DNA of 64,000 nucleotides from DAOTYE01 sp034434915 (GCA_034434915.1 DAOTYE010000004.1:1-64000); one strand, 5' to 3'; shown: positions 17,321 to 26,220, counted from the stretch's first letter. The notes: generated from the letters alone by a model not told the origin. Program-made: numbers and translations.

Positions 17321-20079
17321 AGGTCCCTGATTACCTTCCCCGGATTGAACAGTTCCAGAGGGTCAAAAGCTTGCTTCAGCCTCCGCATCAGCTCGTAATC
17401 GCTCCGCCCGCGGATGATGTCTGCTTTTTCTCTTATCGCCACCGGACCGCTCTCCATAAGGAAGAACCCGCCTATCCTGGCGGCGCGCTGAGAAAGCTCC
17501 GCAATAACGGTCTCCAGCTTATCAGGCTGACCGTCTCCGCAAAAGAAAGCGGGATAGAGTATGCCGTTGCCGGCGCGCCCGCTGACACCCACCTGCCATT
17601 TGTGCTGGGCGGCGATTTCTTTAATCTCCTGATACATCTCAGCAAGTTTATTGTACGGTACCACCGCCTTCCCTTTGACCAGCTCAGGCGATTGATACAG
17701 GCGAACTCCCCGCTGGGCTTCCCAGGCCTCCCGCTCATCATCACCATCCAGCACCACCACTGATTGTGCTCCGCTCGCCAAGGCGATGGCGCGGACTTCA
17801 GCGGCATGGCGTTCAACCACCTCTCTGTTCCCGCTGGCACCGATGAGGAGCGCGAGCTCGCCTTCATTGAGCCTGAAATTGCTACCCGGGCTGAGAAAGC
17901 GGGTAGCCCCGCTATCAATCAGCTCCATTGATTCGGGTCTGAGGAAGGAAGAAAGTATGCTACTCGTCACCCGGGAGACGTCAGCAATGCTCGCCAGCTT
18001 GACCATTACCGTCCGGTGGTCTTCTGGCAGATAGACCAGCCTCAGAACAGCGCTGGTGATGATGCCCAGCGTACCCCATGAGCCAAGCATCAGCTTACGC
18101 AAATCAAATCCGGCGACGTTTTTCATCGTCTTACTGCCCGCACGGACGATTTCACCCTGCGGCGTCACCATGGTAATCCGGAGCACGAGGTCGCGCGCCG
18201 TGCCATAGAGCAACCGCCCGGGACCGCTGCTGTTCGTCGCCAAACTGCCACCGATGGTTGCCTGGGCACTATCCTCTGGCTCAAGCGGGAAATAGAGCCC
18301 CTGCTTCGCCAGCTCCATCTGCAGTTTAGCATGGCTCATGCCTGCCTCCACTTCAACTGTCAGATTAGGCGCATCAACCTCAATGATATTGTTCAGGTGC
18401 TTCAGAGACAGCACGATACCACTATTTTTCAAGGGCATACCCAGGCTCTGCTTGGAGCCATTGCCATAAGGTATGACCGGAATCCTTTCCCGCTCGGCAA
18501 TTTTCACCACGCCGCAGACCTGCTCATGGTTCGCCGGGAACACCACCATAAGCGGTTTCTTGCCGTCAATGACATATGAGGTTAATCCCTGCTGTTCCGC
18601 CGGGACATTGTTCCCTCCCACGATGGCAATGACATCGCTGTAAAAGCTTTTGCCGGCTGACGGTTTGACCTGGCTGGTCTCAATTTCAGCTACCTTCACC
18701 GCACCAACCGGAATCACTTTGCCCGGATTGAGCAGGTTCAGGGGGTCAAAGACGCGTTTCACGCGGCTCATCAAATCCATCTCAGGCTGGGTGAACATGA
18801 GCGGCATACTGCTCAGCTTTTCAACGCCTATGCCATGCTCTCCGGATATGGAACCGTCAAGCTTGACGCAGGCGGCGAGGATTTCTTTGCCCGCTTTTTC
18901 TACCCGATGGGTCTCATCCTGGTCTCTGACATCATATATCAGCAGGGGATGGAGATTGCCGTCCCCGGCATGGGCAACATTGCCGATGAGCACCCGGTAT
19001 TTCTGCCCGATTTTGCTCACTTCTCTGAGCATGGGCACCATCTTATTACGCGGCACAGTGGCATCCTGCACGGAATAGGCTGACTTCAGCCGGGCGATTG
19101 CCCCGAAGGCGCCTCTTCTCCCGCGCCACAGTCCGTCCCGTTCCGCCGCGGTGCGCGCCAGCTTTACCTCGCGCGCCTTGCTGGCGCGGCAGATTTCCAT
19201 GATGCGCTCCGCCTCACGGGAAAGCCCTTCTTTCACGCCATCAACTTCAATCAGCAGGAGCGCCTCAGCATCCAGCGGGTAGCCCACATGAAAGCTGTCC
19301 TCAATCGCTTTGACCACGGTATTGTCAAGGAGCTCAAGAGCGGCGGGGACAATGCCTGCGGCAATAATATCTGACACTGCCTGACCGGCATCTTCCAGAG
19401 TATTAAAAATAGCCATGAGAGTCTGGTAAGCTTCCGGCAGGCGCATGATGCGCACGGTGATTTTCGTGGCGATGCCCATCGTCCCCTCCGAGCCAACGAC
19501 AGGACCGAGCAGGTCATAGCCATAGCTATCATCAACCGGAGAGCCAAGCTGGACAATGCGGCCGTCAGGGAGCACCCACTCCAGTGCCATGATGTGGTTG
19601 GAGGTAACGCCGTACTTCAGACAGTGCGGACCGCCGGCATCTTCACCCAGATTGCCGCCCACAGTGCTGTTCTTCTGGCTGGCGGGGTCAGGGGCATACA
19701 TATAGCCCAGAGGCAGGAGGGCATTCTGGAGGTCAAGGTTCACCACGCCGGGTTCAACCACAGCCCGCTGGCGAGCCGGGTCCACTTCCAGGATGCGGTT
19801 CATACGGCTCAACTCAAGGACGATGCCACCATTGTGAGGCACCGTGCCGCCAGAAAGGTTGGTGCCGGCACCGCGGACGACCACCGGTATTTTATAGCGG
19901 GAGGCTATCTGCATTACCTCGGAGACCTGTGCCGTATTCTCCGCAATGACCACAATGTCTGGCAATGCCTGCTTGCCGGTGGCATCATAGGAATAAGCCA
20001 CTAAATCAGGCGGTGAGGACAATACATTCCGGGAGCCCACCGCCTTGCTTAGAAGCTTGACAATCTCTTTTTTGTTCAC
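17317..20079 (-). CDS. GlcD-GlcE fusion, FAD-dependent 2-hydroxyacid dehydrogenase
   Basis: A 920-residue protein made of two consecutive FAD_binding_4 units. Residues 1-460 are GlcD-like: FAD-binding V-V-V-R-G-A-G-T-N-L-S-G-G at 66-78, G-N-V-A-H-A-G-D-G-N-L-H at 366-377, ending F-D-P-L-N-L-L-N-P-G-K-V-I. Residues about 475-920 are GlcE-like: I-P-V-I-P-Y-G-N-G-S-K near 533-543, ending F-D-P-L-E-L-F-N-P-G-K-V-I. In E. coli these are separate subunits of glycolate oxidase. The start is GTG. Glycolate oxidation to glyoxylate is the favoured role because of glcF and the nearby glyoxylate aminotransferase; D-lactate remains possible. Confidence 0.88.
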   Translation of the reverse strand: MNKKEIVKLLSKAVGSRNVLSSPPDLVAYSYDATGKQALPDIVVIAENTAQVSEVMQIASRYKIPVVVRGAGTNLSGGTVPHNGGIVLELSRMNRILEVDPARQRAVVEPGVVNLDLQNALLPLGYMYAPDPASQKNSTVGGNLGEDAGGPHCLKYGVTSNHIMALEWVLPDGRIVQLGSPVDDSYGYDLLGPVVGSEGTMGIATKITVRIMRLPEAYQTLMAIFNTLEDAGQAVSDIIAAGIVPAALELLDNTVVKAIEDSFHVGYPLDAEALLLIEVDGVKEGLSREAERIMEICRASKAREVKLARTAAERDGLWRGRRGAFGAIARLKSAYSVQDATVPRNKMVPMLREVSKIGQKYRVLIGNVAHAGDGNLHPLLIYDVRDQDETHRVEKAGKEILAACVKLDGSISGEHGIGVEKLSSMPLMFTQPEMDLMSRVKRVFDPLNLLNPGKVIPVGAVKVAEIETSQVKPSAGKSFYSDVIAIVGGNNVPAEQQGLTSYVIDGKKPLMVVFPANHEQVCGVVKIAERERIPVIPYGNGSKQSLGMPLKNSGIVLSLKHLNNIIEVDAPNLTVEVEAGMSHAKLQMELAKQGLYFPLEPEDSAQATIGGSLATNSSGPGRLLYGTARDLVLRITMVTPQGEIVRAGSKTMKNVAGFDLRKLMLGSWGTLGIITSAVLRLVYLPEDHRTVMVKLASIADVSRVTSSILSSFLRPESMELIDSGATRFLSPGSNFRLNEGELALLIGASGNREVVERHAAEVRAIALASGAQSVVVLDGDDEREAWEAQRGVRLYQSPELVKGKAVVPYNKLAEMYQEIKEIAAQHKWQVGVSGRAGNGILYPAFFCGDGQPDKLETVIAELSQRAARIGGFFLMESGPVAIREKADIIRGRSDYELMRRLKQAFDPLELFNPGKVIRDL

Positions 20080-20127
20080 TGTCTTAAATTATAACAGGCG
20101 CAATCTTAATGCACAAGTAAAATCAGG

Positions 20128-21213
20128 CTACCCCCCCGGTTTATCCAGCTTAACACGGCTACCGGGCATTATCCGGGCGCCTGGCGTCAGCGTGCTCCCG
20201 TTTTCCACAGTGACCCTATCGCCCAGCACGCAGTTTTCAAGTATCTGACAATCGCGTTCCACACAGGTCGCCGCACCGACAACGCAATCTCTCAGGACGC
20301 TCCTTTCCGCCACCTGCGAGCTTGCCCAGACCACTGCCCTTTCAATAATCACCCCCTGCCCAACCTGGCAATGCGGGCCGAGCACTGCGGGACCGATGAT
20401 TCGCGTGTCTGCCGCAATCTCACAGCTATTTCCGATGAGCACCGGACCATGGATTTGAGCAGAGGAATGGATGCGGCAATCTCTTTCAACCCTCACATCT
20501 TTGCCCAGACGTGAGAGCAGGTCATGATTTGCCTTTAGATACTTCTCAGGCGTGCCGATGTCAATCCAGTAGGCATGAGAAGGATAAGCAAGCATGAATT
20601 CGCCCGATTCAAGCAACTTCGGGAACACGTGGTGCTCAAACATGACGCGGGTGGCGGGAGGGATATCGCGTAGTACCTCAGGTTCAATAATATAGATGCC
20701 AGCGTTAATCATATTGGTGGTTACTTTGTCCCAGGCAGGCTTTTCCACAAAACGCCGCACCCTGCCATCAGCTTCTGTTTCCACCACGCCGTAGATAGTG
20801 GGGTTTTCCACCGGCGTGAGAGCGATACTCACTCTGGGTTTCATAGCCTTATGTTTCTCAATCATGCCGGTGAGGTCTATTTCCGTGAGAACATCGCCGT
20901 TAAAGACTAGGAATGTCTGCCCGTCAAGATATGGCTCAGCATTTTTCACCGCCCCTGCCGTGCCCAGAGGTTTATCTTCCACCAGGAATGTCAGCTTCAC
21001 GCCGTACTGGCGCCCATCGCCGAGGCACTGATGAATGGGCGCAGGCAGATATCCCATGGCGAGGATAACATCATCAATGCCATGCTTCTTGAGATATAAG
21101 AGAAGATGTTCCAGGAACGGGCGGTTGAGGATGGGGACGATTGCCTTCGGCGTATTGCAGGTGAGGGGCTGGAGCCTTGTCCCCTCCCCGCCAACAAGAA
21201 TGACCGCTTTCAT
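20128..21213 (-). CDS. Nucleotidyltransferase (NDP-sugar synthase) with left-handed beta-helix
   Basis: A 361-residue sugar-1-phosphate nucleotidyltransferase. The N-terminus M-K-A-V-I-L-V-G-G-E-G-T-R-L-Q-P-L-T is the nucleotide-binding signature; F-N-G-D-V-L holds the metal-binding aspartate near 103-108. From about 245 to the end, short hexapeptide-like repeats form a left-handed beta-helix. Mannose-1-phosphate guanylyltransferase is the best guess, supported by the divergent mannose-6-phosphate isomerase-like cupin gene, but glucose- or glucosamine-1-phosphate cannot be excluded. No acetyltransferase motif is obvious, so it is not a complete GlmU. Confidence 0.85.
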   Translation of the reverse strand: MKAVILVGGEGTRLQPLTCNTPKAIVPILNRPFLEHLLLYLKKHGIDDVILAMGYLPAPIHQCLGDGRQYGVKLTFLVEDKPLGTAGAVKNAEPYLDGQTFLVFNGDVLTEIDLTGMIEKHKAMKPRVSIALTPVENPTIYGVVETEADGRVRRFVEKPAWDKVTTNMINAGIYIIEPEVLRDIPPATRVMFEHHVFPKLLESGEFMLAYPSHAYWIDIGTPEKYLKANHDLLSRLGKDVRVERDCRIHSSAQIHGPVLIGNSCEIAADTRIIGPAVLGPHCQVGQGVIIERAVVWASSQVAERSVLRDCVVGAATCVERDCQILENCVLGDRVTVENGSTLTPGARIMPGSRVKLDKPGG

Positions 21214-21260
21214 ACCTTTTTAACTTTAGCCCAGACCGATAGCTGTGTCAATTTACTTCC

Positions 21261-21290
21261 TTGACAGCGGGCAATGTGGTGGCTTAACAT
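21261..21290 (+). promoter_or_regulatory. Candidate promoter for the cupin gene
   Basis: TTGACA (21261-21266) and TAACAT (21285-21290) with an 18-base spacer, 19 bases before the chosen ATG. Confidence 0.45.
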
Positions 21291-21309
21291 ACGTATACTC
21301 AGAAACGCA

Positions 21310-21675
21310 ATGAACGATAAGTTACCGCGCAGAATAGAAAAACCGTGGGGATATGAGCTTTTATTTGCCTGCACGCCGAAGTATGCCGGCAAAATCATCT
21401 CAGTGAAAAAGGGCCACCGCCTCAGCCTGCAATATCACCGGCAGAAAGATGAGGTTATCTATCTCCACGCCGGGAAAGCCCTTCTAGAAATCGGCGAAAA
21501 GGGGAAACCGCTTAAATCATCCACTCTTGAGCCGGGTCAGTGCATCCACGTTACTCCTCACACCACCCACCGCCTCAAAGCGCTGGAGGATTCCACATTC
21601 CTGGAAGTCTCTACTCCGGAGCTGGAAGACGTGGTTAGACTTGAAGATGACTACGGGAGAACGGGGAAAAGCTGA
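21310..21675 (+). CDS. Cupin, mannose-6-phosphate isomerase type II-like
   Basis: A 121-residue single cupin. R-I-E-K-P-W-G-Y-E at the start and H-R-L-S-L-Q-Y-H-x-x-K-D-E, then H-x-T-x-H-R later, are the metal-binding signatures of the type II phosphomannose isomerase domain that forms the C-terminus of bifunctional GMP/PMI enzymes. Here it stands alone, divergent from the nucleotidyltransferase gene, so together they could cover the two halves of GDP-mannose synthesis. The start at 21310 is chosen over an in-frame ATG 12 codons upstream because homology-like content begins there; no strong ribosome binding site distinguishes them. Confidence 0.82.
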   Translation: MNDKLPRRIEKPWGYELLFACTPKYAGKIISVKKGHRLSLQYHRQKDEVIYLHAGKALLEIGEKGKPLKSSTLEPGQCIHVTPHTTHRLKALEDSTFLEVSTPELEDVVRLEDDYGRTGKS

Positions 21676-21683
21676 TTTCCTGG

Positions 21684-23090
21684 CTAATCAAGCTCCATAA
21701 CCTCCCCGTAATGGGGCACCACCACCTGCCAGCCCGTCTTTTGTTGCACCAGCTCAGCAAAGTTGCGCGATGATTCCGGCTCGCCGTGGACGATGATAAC
21801 GCGGCGCGGCGGCTGTGTGAGTGAAGAAAGCCAGCGGAGCAGGTCGTTTCTATCGGCATGGGCGGAAAGCCCTTCCAGGCGGGCGATGCGGGCGCGCACG
21901 CGGTAATACTTGCCCAGTATTCTCACCTTTCTGGCGCCATCCACAATTTCTCTGCCCAGCGTCCCCACCGCCTGGTAGCCGACAAAGAGAACCGTGCTGG
22001 CGGGACGGCTGATATTGGTGACGAGGTGGTGCTTGATTCTGCCGCCGGTGACCATCCCTGACCCGGCGATAATCATCACCGTGCCCTTGATGTGGTTGAT
22101 TGCTTTTGATTCATCAACTGACTCAACCATTTTCAGACCGGGGAAATCAAACGGAGACTTCTTCTCCTTCAGCAGGCGCCTCATTTCTTCGTCAAACAAC
22201 TCAGCGTGGCGCTTGAACACCTCAGTGATGCTGACCGCCATGGGGCTGTCCAGAAACACCATGATGTGCGGGATGCGGTCGGCAAGCAGAAGTTTGTTCA
22301 TATAATAGAGAATCTCCTGACTGCGCTCCAGGGCAAAGCTGGGGACGATGATATTGCCCCGCTTTTTCCAGGTGGTGTTCACAATCTCCGCAAGGCTGTC
22401 CTCAATGTTCTCATCATCAGGATGCTCGCGGTCGCCGTAGGTGGACTCTATGATGACGTAATCGGTCGTGCGGAAGATATCAGGGTCGCGGATAATGGGA
22501 CGGTTCCACCGCCCGAGGTCGCCAGAGAACGTGATGGTCTTCACTTCTCCATTCTGCCTGACAGCGACCTTTATCGTCGCGGAGCCGAGGACATGCCCGG
22601 CATCGTAGAACGTGGCGCTTATTCCATCGCCGAGGTTAACTGTTTCTCTATATCTCACCGGCGCAAAAAATGGGATTGACGCCCTGGCATCCTCTACGGT
22701 ATAAAGAGGCACTTCCGGGTAAGGACCTTTTCTTTTCTCGCGCTCGTGGCGCTTCTTCTTAAACTCAGCGTCTTCTTCCTGCAGGCGTGCCGTGTCCAGA
22801 AGCATTATCGGCGCGAGGTCGGCAGTCGCCTCAGTGCAGTAGATTTTACCCCGGAAGCCATCGCGCACCAGTTTAGGAATGAGGCCGCAGTGGTCAACAT
22901 GGGCATGGGAGAGGAGAACGGCGCGTATGGTCTGCGGCGGGACGGGGAAAGGCTCCCAGTTCCGGCCGCGGAGCTGCCTTTCCTGGTACAGCCCGCATTC
23001 TATCAGCACACGGGTTTCATTTGCTTCAAGAAGATACCGCGAGCCAGTGACGTTTCCCGCCGCGCCCAGAAAAGCAATTTTGATTTGCAG
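21684..23090 (-). CDS. Metallo-beta-lactamase/beta-CASP RNA-processing nuclease
   Basis: A nuclease of the CPSF-73/RNase J-like superfamily, 468 residues with the start used here. It has the H62-A-H-V-D-H67 zinc motif, a G-D-L-G strand, and the beta-CASP region with G-S-G-M-V-T-G-G-R and the late H-A-D and H-G-E motifs. A conventional GTG start at 23009 would remove the first beta strands. The frame continues upstream as K-I-A-F-L-G-A-A-G-N-V-T-G-S-R-Y-L-L-E, the expected family N-terminus, with no ATG, GTG or TTG in it. A GGAGG lies 7 bases before a CTG at 23090, so CTG is the likely start codon. The role is probably RNA maturation or decay. Confidence 0.88.
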   Translation of the reverse strand: MQIKIAFLGAAGNVTGSRYLLEANETRVLIECGLYQERQLRGRNWEPFPVPPQTIRAVLLSHAHVDHCGLIPKLVRDGFRGKIYCTEATADLAPIMLLDTARLQEEDAEFKKKRHEREKRKGPYPEVPLYTVEDARASIPFFAPVRYRETVNLGDGISATFYDAGHVLGSATIKVAVRQNGEVKTITFSGDLGRWNRPIIRDPDIFRTTDYVIIESTYGDREHPDDENIEDSLAEIVNTTWKKRGNIIVPSFALERSQEILYYMNKLLLADRIPHIMVFLDSPMAVSITEVFKRHAELFDEEMRRLLKEKKSPFDFPGLKMVESVDESKAINHIKGTVMIIAGSGMVTGGRIKHHLVTNISRPASTVLFVGYQAVGTLGREIVDGARKVRILGKYYRVRARIARLEGLSAHADRNDLLRWLSSLTQPPRRVIIVHGEPESSRNFAELVQQKTGWQVVVPHYGEVMELD

Positions 23091-23131
23091 GATAACACCT
23101 CCACCGCCTATTTCTTACCATAATACCGCTT

Positions 23132-23332
23132 TTACCTCAGCAACCCGACGCGCAGTAAAACGATATGCATGGGCAGGTAAGTTGGACCAGCGGGGTGGAA
23201 CATGCAGAATAAGCTCGGGAAGAGCACATCCAGCGCAATAAATACCGCCGCACTGACATAGCTACGTATGTCAGTGAACTGCAATAAGAGCGGCAGGGCC
23301 ATTGTTTTCGCCTGAACCAATACTGCCGTCAT
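23132..23332 (-). pseudogene. Truncated ECF-transporter S-component remnant
   Basis: A 66-codon frame whose C-terminal half reads Y-V-S-A-A-V-F-I-A-L-D-V-L-F-P-S-L-F then F-H-x-A-G-P-T-Y-L-P-M-H-I. That matches the first helix and the following F-H-x-x-G-P-x-x-L-P-M-H loop of substrate-binding subunits of energy-coupling-factor vitamin transporters. The family needs about 160-200 residues with six helices; here the frame stops right after this loop. I therefore read it as a broken leftover, not a working transporter. Confidence 0.4.
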
Positions 23333-23352
23333 AACTGTCCCTCTTTATCGCT

Positions 23353-24471
23353 TTACTTTACTATCTTCGCTATTTTTTCGGTAGATTTCAATCCATGCCC
23401 CGTAAATACCGAGACAATAATTTCTTCCCGCTCAGCCGGTGACAGATATTTTTTGACCCCGGCGATGGTGGCGGCGGAGGTCGGTTCAATATAATACCCC
23501 CTCTTGCCCATATCGCGCCAGGCTTCCTTGATTTCCGCCTCGCTGACGGCAATAAAACTCCCCCCGCTCTCCTGCACCGCATCCACAATCTGCCTGCCGC
23601 GTACCGGCTCGGCGATGGCGATGCCTTCAGCAAGCGTGTCTTTTTTTTCTATTTTCGGAATTAAAGCGGACTTATCCATGAACGCCCGGTAGAGGGGAGC
23701 GCAGTTCTCTGCCTGAACGGCAATCAACCTCGGCATCTGGTGGATAATGCGTGCTTTCTGCAGTTCCTGAAAGCCGATATATGCCCCCAACAAGAGGGTG
23801 CCATTGCCCACCGGCAGGATAACAGCGTCCGGCGCCTGCCAGCCGAGCTGTTCGCACACCTCAAAGGCAAACGTCTTCGTCCCCTGAAAGAAGAACGGGT
23901 TCCAGGAGTGGCTGGCGTAATAAATGGTTTCTGCCGCCTTCAGGACAGCCCTTGCCGTATCTTCACGATTGCCCGGCACTTTTACCAGGTCAGCGCCATA
24001 CAGTTTAACCTGGGCAACTTTGCCAGCGGAGGTATCTGAAGGTAAGAAAATCTGACACCGTATGCCGGCTCTGGCGCAGTAGCCCGCGATTGCCGCACCG
24101 GCATTCCCGGATGAGTCTTCCACCACCTCTGCAATGCCGAGCTCTTTCACCTTGCTGATGAGAACAGTTGCGCCGCGGTCCTTATATGAGCCGGTGGGGA
24201 ACAGGTGGTCCTGCTTCACCAGCACCGGTCTGCCGTCAAAACTGATTTCAAGTAGCGGAGTAAATCCCTCTTCAAACGATACGATGTGCGCATCATCAGC
24301 GATGGGAATGGCTTCCCGGTAGCGCCACATGGTGGGCTTTCTCTGTGAGATGACTTTGCAATTGAACTCCGGCTCAAATTCAATATCAAGGTATGAGCCG
24401 CATTCACAGCGCCATCTCGGCTCATTAAGGGAATAGCCAGCAAGACAGCGGGGGCAGACTAGCTGGTTCAT
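23353..24471 (-). CDS. Threonine synthase-like PLP enzyme, second copy
   Basis: A 372-residue fold-type II PLP enzyme with an N-terminal zinc ribbon (C6, C9, C22, C24) and PLP lysine K97 in G-S-Y-K-D-R-G; S-S-G-N-A-G-A holds the phosphate. The clear difference from the first copy is its shorter length and the S-G-N-A-G motif, closer to threonine synthase/diaminopropionate-type enzymes of archaea. It overlaps the RidA gene by 4 bases, and RidA removes reactive enamine by-products of PLP enzymes. That suggests this copy either makes threonine or performs a beta/gamma elimination. Which copy is the true ThrC is not decidable here. Confidence 0.83.
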   Translation of the reverse strand: MNQLVCPRCLAGYSLNEPRWRCECGSYLDIEFEPEFNCKVISQRKPTMWRYREAIPIADDAHIVSFEEGFTPLLEISFDGRPVLVKQDHLFPTGSYKDRGATVLISKVKELGIAEVVEDSSGNAGAAIAGYCARAGIRCQIFLPSDTSAGKVAQVKLYGADLVKVPGNREDTARAVLKAAETIYYASHSWNPFFFQGTKTFAFEVCEQLGWQAPDAVILPVGNGTLLLGAYIGFQELQKARIIHQMPRLIAVQAENCAPLYRAFMDKSALIPKIEKKDTLAEGIAIAEPVRGRQIVDAVQESGGSFIAVSEAEIKEAWRDMGKRGYYIEPTSAATIAGVKKYLSPAEREEIIVSVFTGHGLKSTEKIAKIVK

Positions 24472-24854
24472 GGCTCTTTTTTGACTGCGGCGGTAGCTTC
24501 CATCTCAATTTGAAAGCCGTGGTGCAGTTTCTTCGTGGGCACAACCGCCCGCGCCGGCTTGTGGTCACCGAAGAAGCGGGCATAGACCGCATTGACCCTA
24601 CCCCACAGCTCAATATCAGATATGTACACCGTCGTCTTTAGGACCCGGCTCAGGTCGGAACCAGCCGCCTTGAGGATTGCCGAGATATTGTTGAGCACCT
24701 GCTCCGTCTGCTCCTCAATTGAGCCGAGCTTCTTCTCCCCGGTCTCAGGGTCTATGGGCAATTGCCCGGCGACATAGACAATACCATTATGGACAACCGC
24801 CTGAGAGTAATGACCGGCGGGCTTGGGTGCGCCCGGCGTTTCAATGACTTTCAT
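24468..24854 (-). CDS. ridA: RidA family enamine/imine deaminase
   Basis: A 128-residue YjgF/RidA protein that hydrolyses 2-aminoacrylate-type enamines and imines to ketoacids in the cytosol. The key arginine R102 in P-A-R-A-V-V-P and E118 correspond to R105 and E120 of the E. coli protein; G-H-Y-S-Q-A at the start and Y-V-A-G-Q-L-P are also typical. The start M-K-V-I-E-T-P at 24854 is chosen; the longer upstream frame lacks family features. It is the first gene of a two-gene operon, with the PLP enzyme starting inside its stop region. Confidence 0.92.
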   Translation of the reverse strand: MKVIETPGAPKPAGHYSQAVVHNGIVYVAGQLPIDPETGEKKLGSIEEQTEQVLNNISAILKAAGSDLSRVLKTTVYISDIELWGRVNAVYARFFGDHKPARAVVPTKKLHHGFQIEMEATAAVKKEP

Positions 24855-24923
24855 CCGCCTGCTCTCCAACCCCAAGTTTAGCACAACGCCCGTAAAGAAG
24901 GAATATGGTCACTCTTTTCTGTC

Positions 24924-24952
24924 TTGTCTTAAGAGTGGTGTTGCATTATACT
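24924..24952 (+). promoter_or_regulatory. Promoter of the nurA operon
   Basis: TTGTCT (24924-24929) and TATACT (24947-24952) with a 17-base spacer, 19 bases before the start codon. An inverted repeat CACTCTT/AAGAGTG overlaps the -35 side and could be an operator. AAAGGAGAG precedes the GTG start. Confidence 0.6.
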
Positions 24953-24971
24953 TTGGCTAAAGGAGAGAGCC

Positions 24972-26171
24972 GTGTCATTGGACCTGAACAAAGTGGCGCC
25001 TCAGGTGGACAGCATGGTGTCCCGGCTCAAGGAAGCCCGCACCGACCGTGAAAAGCGCCTCCGCCGCGCCCTCAGTGTGGCAGGCGATAAAGCCATTGAC
25101 CTGGACAAGCTGAAGCGCAAGATTGCCGCCAGCAAGACCACGTGGCTTGTCGCCGCGCTGGTGGAGGGCATCGCTGACCGCCACCCTGCTCCACCCGCTC
25201 CCCCGGACTTCACTGTGTTAGCCACGGACGGCTCGCACATTGACGTTGACCGCCACCGCAGTACGCGCTGTTACCTCATCAATATCGGCGCGGCAGTGCT
25301 CAGCTACGGCGCCAAGCCTGACGCCCTCCTCGCCAGCTTCCCCACCCTCTACGCAAATGATGAAGATTTGGTCATCACCTCGCCGGACGCGAGAGACCGC
25401 GAGCAGATGATTGAAGGCAATTTGCTTGGCGCCAGGAGGGCGGTGGAGGAATGTAAACGGCTTGCCTGCCTTGCCTCGGAATTGCCTGCAGGAAGCACCA
25501 GCCTCGCTCTGCTTGACGGCACGCTTATCCTGTGGGGGCTGGAAGCCTACCCGGACTTCGTTGCCAAAGCGATGCTGGACAAAGGTCTCATTCTTTGCCT
25601 TGACGACCTGAAAAAGCTCAGTGCCGACCGCACCCTAGCCCTCGCCAGCTATATCAGCTTCCCGCGCAGTACCGATGTGGTCAATGCCCTGCGCGTGGCA
25701 ATCTGCCCCTACGAGCCCGCCGACTGCGACCGCCACTGTGCCGAGAAAAAGGAAAAAGACTGTGGGGAGGTCGCCGGGGTGCAGGACCGGGAGCTGTTCG
25801 CCAGCCTGCTTGAGGAGGGGGAGCGCTCAGCGCTGTTCATCAGCCAGTCGTCCGTGGTGCAGGAGCACTATCAAGGACACGATGTGTTCTTCTTTTATCT
25901 CAAGGCAGGTGATGAGGTGGCGCGGGTGGAAATACCGCAGTGGGTGGCATTAGACAAGAGACTGCTGGAGCTGACCCATTCTCTCATTCTGGACCAGTGC
26001 CGGCGCGGGCACGGCTACCCGGTGGCGCTCAGTGAAGCCCATGAGCAGGCGGTGGTGACCGGGGCGGACCGGGAAAACTTCTGGCAGTTAGTAGAATCAA
26101 TGTGCGTGGCAGAGAAAATGCCGAACGTAACCTCTGCCAAGAGCATTAGTAAAAGGACGAGGTGGGTGTAA
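24972..26171 (+). CDS. nurA: NurA-family 5'-3' nuclease
   Basis: A 399-residue nuclease. D86 in L-A-T-D-G-S-H and D182 in L-L-D-G-T-L-I-L-W are the two conserved aspartates that bind manganese, and the C-terminal H-G-Y-P-V-A-L-S-E-A-H-E-Q segment provides the family histidine. In archaea NurA forms a complex with the HerA translocase to resect DNA ends at double-strand breaks. Here the HerA-type gene lies about 950 bases downstream with a HAS-barrel gene directly before it. A repeat-flanked insert separates nurA from the other two. The N-terminus is rich in charged helix, probably the HerA-contacting part. The start is GTG. Confidence 0.9.
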   Translation: MSLDLNKVAPQVDSMVSRLKEARTDREKRLRRALSVAGDKAIDLDKLKRKIAASKTTWLVAALVEGIADRHPAPPAPPDFTVLATDGSHIDVDRHRSTRCYLINIGAAVLSYGAKPDALLASFPTLYANDEDLVITSPDARDREQMIEGNLLGARRAVEECKRLACLASELPAGSTSLALLDGTLILWGLEAYPDFVAKAMLDKGLILCLDDLKKLSADRTLALASYISFPRSTDVVNALRVAICPYEPADCDRHCAEKKEKDCGEVAGVQDRELFASLLEEGERSALFISQSSVVQEHYQGHDVFFFYLKAGDEVARVEIPQWVALDKRLLELTHSLILDQCRRGHGYPVALSEAHEQAVVTGADRENFWQLVESMCVAEKMPNVTSAKSISKRTRWV

Positions 26172-26176
26172 CGGAC

Positions 26177-26220
26177 AAACTCTAAATCCTAAATACGAAA
26201 TACTAAACAAATTCAAATGA
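26177..26220 (+). repeat. Heptad AT-rich repeat, copy A (left flank)
   Basis: Starting AAACTCTAAATCCTAAA, this copy consists of degenerate CTAAANN units in 7-base steps and ends AAATTCAAATGA. It begins six bases after the nurA stop, and its last bases include the ATG of the following four-helix gene. The outer 17 bases (26177-26193) are the exact reverse complement of 26494-26510, and the inner 12 (26209-26220) of 26466-26477, on the far side of that gene. Confidence 0.8.
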
